Of a stretch of DNA of 64,000 nt, positions 8,742-17,497 are shown piece by piece. Each line of letters starts with the position of its first letter. Position 1 is the first letter of the stretch. The notes beneath the pieces were generated by a model. The model was not told the origin of the DNA. It made no database searches and worked only from the letters and a program-made list of their open reading frames with translations. Position numbers and translations under genes: made by a program. Source of the DNA: Gammaproteobacteria bacterium (GTDB lineage Bacteria > Pseudomonadota > Gammaproteobacteria > Burkholderiales > Rhodocyclaceae); contig JARFTZ010000061.1 in assembly GCA_029289235.1 (NCBI GenBank), positions 1 through 64,000 of the forward strand, read 5' to 3'.

Positions 8742-9794
8742 ATGGGGTTCCAGATCACGGTCGAGCCAGGCCGGCATGTTTTCGAAGCCGGCGCGGATGA
8801 GCCGATTCTCGACGCGGCGCTGCGCCATGGGCTGATGGTTCCCTACGGCTGCCGTGACGGCGTCTGCGGCGCCTGCCGCAGCAAGGTTCTGAGCGGACAG
8901 GTTGACCACGGAAAGATTCCGCCGGTCGGCCTCGGCCCCGCCGAGCGGGAGGCTGGCTACGCGCTGCTCTGTTGTGCCCGCGCGCAAAGCAATGTCGTCA
9001 TCGAAGCGAGGGAAATTCGTTCGTCCGCCGAGATCCCGGTCAAGACGCTGCCGGCGCGCGTGGAGAAAATGACGCTCGCCGCACCCGACGTGATGCTCCT
9101 CGAACTCAAGTTGCCGGCCAGCGAGCGCCTGCAATTCCTCGCCGGCCAGTACATCGACATCCTGCTCAAGGACGGTCGCCGCCGAGCGTTTTCCCTCGCC
9201 AACGCCCCGCACGACGACGCGCGCCTGCAACTGCATATCCGGCGCATCCCCGGCGGGCATTTCACCGAACACGTCTTCACCGCCATGAGGGAGCGCGACC
9301 TGCTGCGCATCAACGGCCCGCACGGCGGCTTCTTCCTGCGCGAGGAGTCGGCCCGGCCGATCCTGCTGATCGCCGGCGGCACCGGCTTCGCCCCGGTCAA
9401 GGCGATCGTCGAACACGCTCTCGCCGAAGAGTCGCAGCGCCCGATGACAATCTATTGGGGCGGCCGCCGCCGCGAGGATCTCTACCTGAACACGCTGAGC
9501 GAAGGCTGGATGCGCACGCATGCGCACATCCGCTACACGCCCGTCCTCTCGGAATCCGCACAGGACGACGAGTGGACAGGACGCACCGGCCTGGTCCACC
9601 TCGCCGCCATGCAGGACATTCCCGACCTTTCCGCTCATCAGGTCTATGTTTGCGGCGCTCCGGCCATGGTCGCTGCCGCCCGACGCGATTTTGTCGGACA
9701 ATGCGGGTTGCCCGAGCACGAGTTCTTCGCCGACGCCTTCGAATATGCCGGCGATGCAAAAGCACCGAGAGTACTCAGCAATCGCACTGATTGA
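8742..9794 (+). CDS. [2Fe-2S] ferredoxin-type NAD(P)H reductase (AscD/phenol hydroxylase reductase-like)
   Basis: Three-domain electron-transfer flavoprotein of 350 aa. The N-terminal plant-type ferredoxin (about 1-90) has cluster cysteines in CRDGVCGACRSKV plus a later Cys in LLCCARAQ. An FAD domain with RAFSLANAP follows, then an NAD domain with GGTGFAPVKAIVEHA and VYVCGAPAMV. Proteins of this arrangement are often called CDP-6-deoxy-delta-3,4-glucoseen reductase, or serve oxygenases. No oxygenase or sugar gene is nearby, so the electron acceptor is unknown. The ATG at 8742 follows CGGGAGAC, a good ribosome site; the upstream frame is shadowed by the divergent gene. Confidence 0.82.
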   Translation: MGFQITVEPGRHVFEAGADEPILDAALRHGLMVPYGCRDGVCGACRSKVLSGQVDHGKIPPVGLGPAEREAGYALLCCARAQSNVVIEAREIRSSAEIPVKTLPARVEKMTLAAPDVMLLELKLPASERLQFLAGQYIDILLKDGRRRAFSLANAPHDDARLQLHIRRIPGGHFTEHVFTAMRERDLLRINGPHGGFFLREESARPILLIAGGTGFAPVKAIVEHALAEESQRPMTIYWGGRRREDLYLNTLSEGWMRTHAHIRYTPVLSESAQDDEWTGRTGLVHLAAMQDIPDLSAHQVYVCGAPAMVAAARRDFVGQCGLPEHEFFADAFEYAGDAKAPRVLSNRTD

Positions 9795-9823
9795 ACATTT
9801 GCCTGCCAGACCGAGTTAACGCC

Positions 9824-10999
9824 ATGCCCGATGTCTTCATCTCCCGCCAACCGCTGATCAACCGCCAGAACCGCATTCTGGCCAATCGCCTCTGCCTGCA
9901 CCTTGTGGGTGGTGCGACGACGGCGGATGCCGCCGCGACGCTCGCCTCGCTTGCCGACTACTGGCCGGCGGACGAAAAGCAGGTTTTCCTCCATTGCGGC
10001 AAGATTCCGTGCGATGCCGGCCTGTTGCAATGGAATCCACCCGCGAATACCACGATCGAGTTGCAGGGCGCTTCGTTCGCCGCCCCTGACGCCGCGGCCC
10101 TGATTTCCCGCTTGCAGGAAAGTCCTTCCTCGCTCTGCCTGATGATCGACGAGCACGCCAAGACAGCGCTGTCGTCGGGCACCGCTTTCCGCTTCATGGG
10201 TCTCAATGCGCAGCGTTTCTCCCCCGCCCAGTTGAAAACGCTCGCGGCGCAAACACAGCCTTACGGCATCGGCGTGGCGTTTAACGTGTACGACCGCCAG
10301 TCATTCCAGAATTGCCTCGACGCCGGCGTCAATGCGGCGGCCACCTGGTTCTTCAAGCGACCGTCCGACGCCCCCGCCAAAGCACTCAATCCGGGGCAGG
10401 CGCAGATCATCCGCGTGCTCAACCTGGTGCGCAAAAACGCCGACGTCAAGGACATCGAGGCCGCGCTGAAGCAGGACGTCACGCTGTCCTACAAGCTGCT
10501 GCGCTACATCAACTCGGCCGGATTCGGCCTCTCCTGCGAAATCCAGTCGTTCCGCCACGCGGTGACGATCCTCGGTTACGACAAGCTCAACAAATGGCTG
10601 TCGCTGCTGCTGGCCACGGCGAGCAAGGACCCGATGGCGCAGGCGCAGATGCACACCGCGCTGTGCCGCGCCCGGCTGATGGAAATTATCGGACACGGTC
10701 TCGTCGCCAAGAGTGAATACGACAACCTGTTCATCACCGGCGCCTTCTCCATGCTCGAAGCGCTGCTCGGTGTCGGCATGGATCAGGTGCTGGAGACGAT
10801 GAGCCTGCCCGAATCGATCTGCGATGCGCTGCTCGGCCACGGCGGCGTTTACGGCCCTTTCCTCGAACTGGCCATTGCCTGCGAGGGAGAGGATGGTGAA
10901 GCCATCGCCAGCCAGGCGGGCATGCTTGGCCTTTCGGCGGAGCAGTTCAACCAGGCGCTGATGCAGGCGCTGACTTTCGCCGACACGATGGAAATCTGA
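9824..10999 (+). CDS. HDOD-domain signalling protein (YuxH-like)
   Basis: Signalling protein of 391 aa with the YuxH layout: a degenerate EAL-like N-terminal half starting MPDVFISRQPLINRQNRILA, and an HDOD domain from about residue 190. The EAL half has no EAL motif or c-di-GMP catalytic residues that I can see, so phosphodiesterase activity is unlikely. The HDOD domain reads IEAALKQDVTLSYKLLRYINSAG, the hallmark helix pair of the family. Such proteins act in stress, motility or c-di-GMP-linked control in betaproteobacteria. The start at 9824 matches the conserved family N-terminus; ATG at 9791 overlaps the preceding gene. It is 12 nt before nudC. Confidence 0.83.
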   Translation: MPDVFISRQPLINRQNRILANRLCLHLVGGATTADAAATLASLADYWPADEKQVFLHCGKIPCDAGLLQWNPPANTTIELQGASFAAPDAAALISRLQESPSSLCLMIDEHAKTALSSGTAFRFMGLNAQRFSPAQLKTLAAQTQPYGIGVAFNVYDRQSFQNCLDAGVNAAATWFFKRPSDAPAKALNPGQAQIIRVLNLVRKNADVKDIEAALKQDVTLSYKLLRYINSAGFGLSCEIQSFRHAVTILGYDKLNKWLSLLLATASKDPMAQAQMHTALCRARLMEIIGHGLVAKSEYDNLFITGAFSMLEALLGVGMDQVLETMSLPESICDALLGHGGVYGPFLELAIACEGEDGEAIASQAGMLGLSAEQFNQALMQALTFADTMEI

Positions 11000-11011
11000 A
11001 CACCCTCTGCC

Positions 11012-11779
11012 ATGAACAACGAATGCTACTGGCTGCTGCGCAGCGAAAACCAGTTTTTCATCGTCAGCGACGAGCAACACGGCAAAACCTTCCTGCTCGG
11101 CCGCGCCTCCGATTACGGCGACCCGGAACGGCCGCTGCTGGTCGGCGAATGGGATGGACGCCCCTGCTACGCCGCCGAAGTCGATTCACTTCCTGATCAC
11201 GCCCCCGGCGAACTGACCCTGCTGCGCCCGCTTTACGGCATGGCCGGCGCCGAAGCGTTCGCCATCGCCGGACGCGCCAGCCTGCTCATGGACTGGCGCC
11301 GGAACCATCGCTTCTGCGGACGCTGCGGCACCCCGACGACGATGAAATCGGACGAGTTCGCCATGGCCTGTCCGGCCTGCGGTCTGCTTGCCTACCCGCG
11401 CATTTCGCCGGCGGTGATGGTGCTCGTCGAACGCGGAAACGATCTGCTGCTCGCCCGCAGCCCGCATTTCCGGCCCGGCATGTTCAGCGCGCTGGCCGGT
11501 TTCGTCGAAGCCGGGGAGACCATCGAGCAATGCGCCGTACGCGAAGTGCGCGAGGAAGTCGGCGTCGAAATCACCAACCTGCGCTATTTCCGCAGCCAGC
11601 CCTGGCCGTTCCCCGATTCACTGATGATCGCCTTTTTCGCGGATTACGCGGGCGGCGAGATCACGCCCGACCCGTCGGAAATCGAAGACGCCGGGTGGTT
11701 CCCGCGCGACCAACTGCCGCCGCTACCCAACCCGGAAAGCATCGCCCGGCACCTGATCGACGCAGCGTGCCGTAAATAG
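11012..11779 (+). CDS. nudC: NADH pyrophosphatase / RNA deNADding Nudix hydrolase
   Basis: Nudix hydrolase of 255 aa that cleaves NAD(H) to NMN(H) and AMP and removes NAD caps from RNA. It has a C4 zinc ribbon (FCGRCGTPT ... MACPACG) near residues 103-128, the Nudix box GFVEAGETIEQCAVREVREE, and the NudC-specific SQPWPFP motif after it. Length and domain order match E. coli NudC. It follows the HDOD gene by 12 nt, so the two are probably cotranscribed, and it ends 4 nt from the convergent small unknown gene. Confidence 0.93.
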   Translation: MNNECYWLLRSENQFFIVSDEQHGKTFLLGRASDYGDPERPLLVGEWDGRPCYAAEVDSLPDHAPGELTLLRPLYGMAGAEAFAIAGRASLLMDWRRNHRFCGRCGTPTTMKSDEFAMACPACGLLAYPRISPAVMVLVERGNDLLLARSPHFRPGMFSALAGFVEAGETIEQCAVREVREEVGVEITNLRYFRSQPWPFPDSLMIAFFADYAGGEITPDPSEIEDAGWFPRDQLPPLPNPESIARHLIDAACRK

Positions 11780-11783
11780 GCAA

Positions 11784-12050
11784 TCAGGAAGCCAGATCCG
11801 CCGGAGCGCCGAGGCAAGCCGCGTAGGCAAACGAGCTCTGATCGATAACGGTCACAACATCCTGCAGCTTCCTCGCCGCCATGCCGAGCAGGCGCGCGGC
11901 ATGATGGCCCGCCTCGTCGAGCTCCAGCTCGATGTCATCAAGGCAGTCGACGTGAGCCCCGTTGATCAGGGCGATCGCATCGTGCAACTCGTCCATCAGA
12001 TCGCTGGCGAAATCAAAATATTCCTTTGTGATACCATGCTGGCCGGACAT
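11784..12050 (-). CDS. Small hypothetical protein (88 aa)
   Basis: Soluble, acidic, mostly helical 88-aa protein that I do not recognise. It begins MSGQHGITKEYFDFASDLMD and has no signal peptide, membrane segment or metal motif. The start at 12050 is preceded by a GGGAGAAG ribosome site; the open frame extends 45 codons further upstream, but that stretch is basic, low quality and spans a strong hairpin. It stands alone: it converges on nudC and is separated from the MocR-type gene by 229 bp containing two hairpins. Function unknown. Confidence 0.6.
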   Translation of the reverse strand: MSGQHGITKEYFDFASDLMDELHDAIALINGAHVDCLDDIELELDEAGHHAARLLGMAARKLQDVVTVIDQSSFAYAACLGAPADLAS

Positions 12051-12085
12051 TTTCGTTCTTCTCCCAAAAGTTGCGATGGTGTTCA

Positions 12086-12124
12086 GGGCCGTCTGGTGTT
12101 GCCGCACCAGGCGGCCCGTTTTCC
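12086..12124. terminator. Strong hairpin upstream of the 88-aa gene
   Basis: GGGCCGTCTGGTG (12086-12098) pairs with CACCAGGCGGCCC (12105-12117) through 13 positions with one G-U and a 6-nt loop. On the plus strand it is followed by GTTTTCC, which resembles an intrinsic terminator although no plus-strand gene lies just before it. On the minus strand it would fold in the leader of the 88-aa gene. Either role is possible. Confidence 0.45.
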
Positions 12125-12227
12125 TTCGATTTCTCCCGAAGGCGCGCCAATATAACCGAGCAGAAGAAGCAGATAAATAGAGCAAAAGTTATAGAGCCGC
12201 CGAGCGCATCCACTTGTTTTCGCTGAC

Positions 12228-12261
12228 AAAAATTCCATTGGAGTACAACGATGGAATTTTT
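12228..12261 (-). terminator. AT-rich inverted repeat after the MocR-type gene
   Basis: AAAAATTCCAT (12228-12238) and ATGGAATTTTT (12251-12261) form a perfect 11-bp stem with a 12-nt loop, beginning 19 nt past the stop codon of the MocR-type gene. Read on the minus strand the stem ends in TTTTTG, so it could terminate that transcript; the weak A/T stem makes this tentative. Confidence 0.5.
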
Positions 12262-12279
12262 CGGAACTCCGTTCGCTGA

Positions 12280-13749
12280 TCAAAGGGCACGCTCTATAAC
12301 GCCAGCGAGAGTCGCGACCGCCGGCGGGATCTGCCTCTCCGGCACGGCTGCGAAGCCGAGATTGAGCCCGTGCCGGACATTCCGGCCATCGGCGTAGTAC
12401 ATCGATAGCGGACGTGAAACGACTCCTTCGGCCAATGCCTGCGCGGCGATCTGCGCATCGTCCACCGGCGCGTTGAAGCGGTAGAGCAGCTGCAGCCCGG
12501 CGTGTCCGCCCGAAACGCTGACGGCGTCGCCAAGGCACGATTCCATTGCGTTGCGCAAAATGTCGCGCCGCTCCTGGTAGATGCCGCGCATGCGCTTGAT
12601 GTGTGCGGTGAAGTGACCGTCGTCGATGAACTCTGCCAGCGCCGCCTGCTCGGTCATCCGCCCGCCCCGGTACAACTCGGAATTGCCGATCACGAAGGCG
12701 TCGACCAGATCCTCGGGCAGAACCATGTAGGCGAGGCGGATGCCGGGGAACATCACCTTGCTCAAGGTGCCCATGTAGATCACCCGTTGCCGGCGGCACA
12801 GGCCGAACAGCGAAGCGACCGCGCGATCATCGTAGCGGAGCTCGTTGTCGTAATCGTCCTCGATGATCCACGAGCCGCATTCGAAGGCGCGTTCGAGCAA
12901 CTCCAGCCGCCGGTCGAGCGTCATCACGATGCCGGTCGGGTACTGGCTGGACGGCGAGGTAAACACGAGACGCGGCGGCTCGGTCCAGTCCTCCGGTATC
13001 GGCGCCAGCCCCTTGGCATCGAGCGGAACGGGACGAATGGCCAGACCAGCGGCACTGAGTACGTTGCGCGCGCCCCAGTAGCCGGGGTCCTCGATCCAGA
13101 CGCGGTCGCCGGGATCGGCCAGCATGCGCGCGCAAAGGTCGAGCGCCTGGTGCGAGCCGTTGACCACGACGATCTGCTTCGGGTCTACGACCATCATCCG
13201 GGTCACGCGCAGGTAGCCGGCCAGCGCGACCTTGAGCGGCCCGTAGCCGAGATGGCTGTAGTGCAGCAGGCGCGCCTGCCCGGCGTGCAGATACTTGGCC
13301 AGGAGGCGGCGCCACAAACCGAAGGGGAACTGCTCGACATCGGGCACCCCGGGCATGAATGCACCATTCTGGATCACGCTGCTGGCGGCGCTGTTGACGA
13401 TTCCGGTGCCGCGCCGCGACAGGCCTTCGCGTCGCGTGCCGATCAGCCGCCTCGGCGTTGCCGGCTTGCTGGCGGCGTCGACCACGTCGGAGACGTAGGT
13501 GCCGTCGCCGACCCGCCCTTCCAGATACCCCTCAACGAGCAGTTGCTCATAGGCGCGGACCACGGTATTGCGGCCGATGGCCAGATCCGCTGCAAGCATC
13601 CGCGTCGGCGGCAGTTTCACGCCCTGCGGCAGGGTCCGGTCGAGGATGGCCTGGCGCAGGGCCATGTACAGGCGGATGCGCAGCTTGTCGCTTTCCGGCT
13701 GCCGGTCCAGATATTGCATTACCAGTTCGATGATGAGGTGCGGTTCCAT
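12280..13749 (-). CDS. MocR/GabR-type PLP-dependent transcriptional regulator
   Basis: GntR-family regulator fused to an aminotransferase-like effector domain, 489 aa. The winged helix-turn-helix (about 15-85) reads LRIRLYMALRQAILDRTLPQG, then LPPTRMLAADLAIGRNTVVRAYEQL. The type I aminotransferase fold follows, with WIEDPGYWG, the PLP-phosphate region and the Schiff-base Lys in MGTLSKVMFPG. The ATG at 13749 follows GGAGTGGAG; a start nine codons upstream is less likely. It diverges from the polyamine-type ABC/gabDT operon. By analogy with GabR it probably senses GABA or a related amine through PLP and activates that operon; the ligand is inferred. Confidence 0.88.
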   Translation of the reverse strand: MEPHLIIELVMQYLDRQPESDKLRIRLYMALRQAILDRTLPQGVKLPPTRMLAADLAIGRNTVVRAYEQLLVEGYLEGRVGDGTYVSDVVDAASKPATPRRLIGTRREGLSRRGTGIVNSAASSVIQNGAFMPGVPDVEQFPFGLWRRLLAKYLHAGQARLLHYSHLGYGPLKVALAGYLRVTRMMVVDPKQIVVVNGSHQALDLCARMLADPGDRVWIEDPGYWGARNVLSAAGLAIRPVPLDAKGLAPIPEDWTEPPRLVFTSPSSQYPTGIVMTLDRRLELLERAFECGSWIIEDDYDNELRYDDRAVASLFGLCRRQRVIYMGTLSKVMFPGIRLAYMVLPEDLVDAFVIGNSELYRGGRMTEQAALAEFIDDGHFTAHIKRMRGIYQERRDILRNAMESCLGDAVSVSGGHAGLQLLYRFNAPVDDAQIAAQALAEGVVSRPLSMYYADGRNVRHGLNLGFAAVPERQIPPAVATLAGVIERAL

Positions 13750-13762
13750 GGCTCCACTCCGA

Positions 13763-13808
13763 ATTGGTCCCACCAAATTGCAAAAAATTGGTTCTCATTT
13801 TGACCAAT
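13763..13808. promoter_or_regulatory. ATTGGT/ACCAAT repeats between the MocR-type gene and its operon
   Basis: In the 165-bp divergent region ATTGGT occurs at 13763 and 13787, 24 bp apart as direct repeats, with inverted partners ACCAAA at 13772 and ACCAAT at 13803. MocR/GabR regulators commonly bind two direct repeats spaced by a little over two helix turns. This is therefore the best operator candidate; a clear -35/-10 pair was not identified. Confidence 0.5.
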
Positions 13809-13914
13809 AGACACCCTATGATCAACTCAACGCCGGAAGAAAACAGGTTCTTCCGGTTGGACATCCCGCCCGCGACCCGCACGGGCCAAGCGGACCGAAT
13901 GGAGGCAAGACGCC

Positions 13915-15027
13915 ATGGCAACACTACGGAACGACGACGCAGCGCACGTGACCTTCCGCAAGGTGCAGAAAACCTACGACGGCGAGAACCTGATCGTGCG
14001 CGACCTGAACCTCGACATCCGGCGCGGCGAGTTCCTCACCCTGCTCGGTCCGTCCGGCTCGGGCAAGACGACCTGCCTGATGATGCTCGCCGGCTTCGAG
14101 ACGCCGACCAGCGGCGAGATCCGCCTCGGCGAAAAGGTCATCAACACGGTGCCGCCGCACAAGCGCAACATCGGCATGGTCTTCCAGAACTACGCGCTGT
14201 TCCCGCACATGACGGTGCGCGAGAACCTGCGTTTTCCGCTGGCGATCCGCAAGCTGCCGCCCGCCGAGATCGACAGGAAGATCACCCGGGCGCTGGAGAT
14301 GGTCCAGCTTGGCAGCTTCGCCGACCGCTACCCGCAGCAGATGTCCGGCGGCCAGCAGCAGCGCGTCGCGCTGGCCCGTGCGCTGGTCTTCGATCCCGAA
14401 CTGGTGCTGATGGACGAGCCGCTCGGCGCGCTCGACAAGCAGTTGCGCGAGCACATGCAGATCGAGCTGAAGCACATCCACGAGGAACTCGGCATCACCA
14501 TCGTCTTCGTCACGCACGACCAGAGCGAGGCGCTGACCATGTCCGACCGCATCGCCGTGTTCAACAACGGCGTCATCCAGCAGATCGACGGCCCGACGGC
14601 GCTGTACGAGAAGCCCGCCAACAACTTCGTCGCCAATTTCATCGGCGAGAACAACGCGCTCGACGGCACTGTCGAGTCGGTGCACGGCGAAACGTGCCAG
14701 GTGAAGCTCGACAACGGCTCCCGCGTGCAGGCCAGCCTCGGCAGCCCGGTCAAGCGCGGCGACCGCGCGGTGCTCTCGGTTCGCCCCGAATGCGTCCAGC
14801 TCAACGTGCAGTCGCTCGGCTGCGCCAACCGCCTCGGCGGCTATGTGCGTGAAGTCATCTACCTCGGCGACCATCTGCGCGTACGTGTCGAACTGGCCGG
14901 GCGCAAGGAAATCATCATCAAGGCCCCGGCCGCCCAGCACAAACATCGATTCGACATGGGCGACGCGATCCATGTCGGAATCAATCCAGAGCAACTGCGC
15001 GCGCTCGATCCGGCGATCAGCGCGTGA
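13915..15027 (+). CDS. Polyamine-type ABC transporter ATP-binding protein (PotA-like)
   Basis: ATPase of an inner-membrane importer, 370 aa. It has Walker A GPSGSGKTT near residue 44, Q-loop VFQNYALFPHMTV, signature MSGGQQQRVALARAL, Walker B VLMDEPLGALD and the H-loop VTHDQSEAL, followed by a C-terminal TOBE domain (about 280-360). This is the PotA/FbpC/CysA layout. The ATG at 13915 follows GGAGGCAAG. It is the first gene of a tight operon with receptor, two permeases, gabD and gabT, which makes putrescine, GABA or a similar amine the likely substrate. Confidence 0.9.
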   Translation: MATLRNDDAAHVTFRKVQKTYDGENLIVRDLNLDIRRGEFLTLLGPSGSGKTTCLMMLAGFETPTSGEIRLGEKVINTVPPHKRNIGMVFQNYALFPHMTVRENLRFPLAIRKLPPAEIDRKITRALEMVQLGSFADRYPQQMSGGQQQRVALARALVFDPELVLMDEPLGALDKQLREHMQIELKHIHEELGITIVFVTHDQSEALTMSDRIAVFNNGVIQQIDGPTALYEKPANNFVANFIGENNALDGTVESVHGETCQVKLDNGSRVQASLGSPVKRGDRAVLSVRPECVQLNVQSLGCANRLGGYVREVIYLGDHLRVRVELAGRKEIIIKAPAAQHKHRFDMGDAIHVGINPEQLRALDPAISA

Positions 15028-15109
15028 GATGCATTTTTTGACCTATCCTGAACCCTGTCCTGAGTCCTATCCCGCTAGCGCCTGCAATCCTAAAGAACTG
15101 GAGAACCCG

Positions 15110-16159
15110 ATGAACCGCTCCCCTTCGAACACCCGCCCGATCGCCATCGCCCTCGCTGCCATGAGTCTTCTGGCCGGCACGGCACACGCCGACGTCACCG
15201 TGATTTCCTTCGGCGGCACCAACCAGAAAGCACAAGCCAAGGCATTCTATGAGCCCTATGCCAAGGCCACCGGCAGCAAGGTCATTCCCGGCGAGTACAA
15301 CGGCGAACAGGCCAAGATCAAGGCCATGGTCGAAGCCAAAAACGTCACTTGGGACGTCGTCGAGGTCGAGTCGCCGGAACTTGCCCGCGGCTGCGAGGAA
15401 GGCCTCTACGAGAAAATCGACTACAGCAAGATCGGGCCGAAGGCCGACTTCGTTCCCGCCGCTGTGACCGAGTGCGGCATCGGCATCTTCGTCTGGTCGA
15501 CGATTCTCGCCTACAACTCGGATGCGCTGAAAACCGCGCCGACCTCGTGGGCCGATTTCTGGGATCTCAAGAAATTCCCCGGCAAGCGTGGCATGCGCAA
15601 GGGCGCCAAATTCACGCTCGAGTTCGCCCTGATCGCCGATGGCGTCAAGCCGGACGAGGTCTATAAGGTACTCGGCACCAAGGCCGGTACCGAGCGCGCG
15701 TTCAAGAAGCTCGACCATATCAAGTCGAGCATCCAGTGGTGGGAAGCCGGCGCACAGCCGCCGCAACTGCTCGCCGCCGGCGACGTGGTGATGACAAGTG
15801 CATACAACGGGCGCATCGCCACCGCGCAGAAGGAAGGCAAGACCAACCTGAAGATCGTATGGACCAACAACATCTACGACTTCGACCTGTGGGGCATCCC
15901 GGTCGGCACGCCAAAGAAGGACGAGGCCTACAAGTTCATTGCCTTCGCCAGCAAGCCCGAGAACCAGGCCGTCTTCGCCGGAGAGATTCCCTACGGCCCG
16001 ACCAACCTGAAGGGCACCGCTCTGGTCGACAAGGCCATTGTTCCCGAACTGCCGACCGCGCCGCAGAACATGAAGGGCGCTTTCGCCAGCGACACCCAGT
16101 TCTGGGTCGAGCACGGAGAGGATTTGGAACAGCGCTTCAACGCCTGGGCAGCCAAATAA
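15110..16159 (+). CDS. Polyamine-type ABC transporter substrate-binding protein
   Basis: Periplasmic receptor of 349 aa with a Sec signal peptide (about 1-25: basic start, IAIALAAMSLLAG core, AHA-D cleavage site). The mature part starts DVTVISFGGTNQKAQ and is a PotD/PotF/YdcS-type fold of the iron/spermidine family; SAYNGRIA and FDLWGIPVG are characteristic. The start at 15110 has GGAGAA ahead of it and gives a complete signal peptide. Second gene of the operon, 82 nt after the ATPase. A strong stem-loop lies in the gap to the next gene. The ligand (putrescine, spermidine or GABA) cannot be decided from sequence alone. Confidence 0.88.
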   Translation: MNRSPSNTRPIAIALAAMSLLAGTAHADVTVISFGGTNQKAQAKAFYEPYAKATGSKVIPGEYNGEQAKIKAMVEAKNVTWDVVEVESPELARGCEEGLYEKIDYSKIGPKADFVPAAVTECGIGIFVWSTILAYNSDALKTAPTSWADFWDLKKFPGKRGMRKGAKFTLEFALIADGVKPDEVYKVLGTKAGTERAFKKLDHIKSSIQWWEAGAQPPQLLAAGDVVMTSAYNGRIATAQKEGKTNLKIVWTNNIYDFDLWGIPVGTPKKDEAYKFIAFASKPENQAVFAGEIPYGPTNLKGTALVDKAIVPELPTAPQNMKGAFASDTQFWVEHGEDLEQRFNAWAAK

Positions 16160-16172
16160 CGGACTCGATTCA

Positions 16173-16198
16173 GGCATTCCGGTGCAAACCGGAATGCC
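16173..16198 (+). promoter_or_regulatory. Intra-operon stem-loop with GNRA tetraloop
   Basis: GGCATTCCGGT (16173-16183) and ACCGGAATGCC (16188-16198) form a perfect 11-bp stem closed by GCAA, a GNRA tetraloop. It lies between the receptor and first permease genes with no T-tract after it, so it is probably not a terminator. Such structures protect upstream mRNA and raise receptor levels relative to membrane subunits. Confidence 0.6.
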
Positions 16199-16223
16199 GA
16201 TCGAGGCAAAGGAGGACCGCAGG

Positions 16224-17486
16224 ATGTCGAATCTCACCGCCACCATGACCGAAACCGTGACGACAGATCGCTCCGTCTCGCTCAAGACACAATTGCATCG
16301 TGCCGAGCGGATGAAGAAGCTCAAGTACGGCGCGCTGATCGTGCCGCTGGCGCTCTTCCTGTTGTTTACCTTCGTCTGGCCGATCGCCGCGCTGCTGAAG
16401 CGCAGCATCGACAACCCCGAGATCGTCACCGCCTTCCCGGCGACCAGCGCATTGCTGCATTCATGGGACGGCCGGTCCCTGCCCGATAACGCCGTCTTCG
16501 CCGCGTTCGCCGAGGAAGCCGGCAAGATCAAGGGCACGCCGGTGTTTGCCAGCGCAGCCAAGCGCCTGAACATGGAACTGCCGGGTTTCCGTTCGCTGAT
16601 GATGAAGACCGCCCGGGCGATGCCGCCCGAGGCCGGGCAATCGGCGCGCGAGGCGTTGATCGCCGCCGACCAACGCTGGGGCGACATCGCCACCTGGCAG
16701 TACCTCGGGCGCAACGCCTCGCCTACCACCGCGCGTTATCTGCTGGCCTCGGTCGACCGTAAATACGACGACGCAGGCCACATCGTCAAAGTCGATGACG
16801 ACGAAGCGATTTATGTCGACGTGCTCAAGCGCACCTTCGGCATGTCGGCCGTCGTCACCATCTGCTGCCTGCTTCTCGGATTCCCGCTGGCCTACATGAT
16901 GGCGATGCAACCGCCACGCATCGCCAACGTGCTGATGATCTTCGTCCTGCTGCCCTTCTGGACCTCGGTCCTGGTCCGTGTCGCCGCGTGGCTGGTGCTG
17001 TTGCAGAGCGAGGGGCTGGTCAACCAGGCGCTGCGTGCGTTCGGGCTTATCGAAAAACCGCTGCAACTCGTGTTCAACAGCACCGGCGTATACGTCGCCA
17101 TGGTGCATATCCTCCTGCCGTTCATGATCCTGCCGCTGTACAGCGTGATGAAGGGCATTTCGCCGGCCTACGTCCGCGCCGCCGTGTCGCTCGGCTGCCC
17201 ACCGTTCAAGAGCTTCTGGAAGGTCTACTTCCCGCAGGCGGTGCCCGGCGTCGGCGCCGGCTGTCTGCTCGTCTTCATCATCTGCATGGGCTACTACATC
17301 ACCCCGGCACTGCTCGGCAGCCCGAAGGAACAGATGGTCAGCTATTTCGTCGCGTTCTACACCAACCAGACGATCAACTGGGGGATGGCCGCCGCGCTCT
17401 CGGCGATCCTTTTCGCCGCCACGCTGCTGCTCTACATGGTCTATTCCCGCCTCGTCGGCCAACAGGACGCCGTCAAGGCCCGCTGA
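16224..17486 (+). CDS. ABC transporter permease 1 (PotB-like, with large extra loop)
   Basis: Inner-membrane permease of 420 aa. The first helix (about 33-55) is followed by a roughly 140-residue hydrophilic insertion (about 55-200) before five further helices. The ABC permease EAA-type motif appears as AAVSLGCPPFKSFWKVYFP near residue 335. PotB/PotH proteins are usually near 280-320 aa, so the length is due to this periplasmic loop. The ATG at 16224 follows AAAGGAGG, one of the strongest ribosome sites in the window. It is third in the operon and ends 11 nt before permease 2. Confidence 0.88.
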   Translation: MSNLTATMTETVTTDRSVSLKTQLHRAERMKKLKYGALIVPLALFLLFTFVWPIAALLKRSIDNPEIVTAFPATSALLHSWDGRSLPDNAVFAAFAEEAGKIKGTPVFASAAKRLNMELPGFRSLMMKTARAMPPEAGQSAREALIAADQRWGDIATWQYLGRNASPTTARYLLASVDRKYDDAGHIVKVDDDEAIYVDVLKRTFGMSAVVTICCLLLGFPLAYMMAMQPPRIANVLMIFVLLPFWTSVLVRVAAWLVLLQSEGLVNQALRAFGLIEKPLQLVFNSTGVYVAMVHILLPFMILPLYSVMKGISPAYVRAAVSLGCPPFKSFWKVYFPQAVPGVGAGCLLVFIICMGYYITPALLGSPKEQMVSYFVAFYTNQTINWGMAAALSAILFAATLLLYMVYSRLVGQQDAVKAR

Positions 17487-17497
17487 AGGAGAACAAC

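Noticed and set aside
12051-12185. 45-codon extension of the 88-aa protein
   Set aside because: The stretch is basic, crosses a strong hairpin and lacks a ribosome site, while the ATG at 12050 has a good one.
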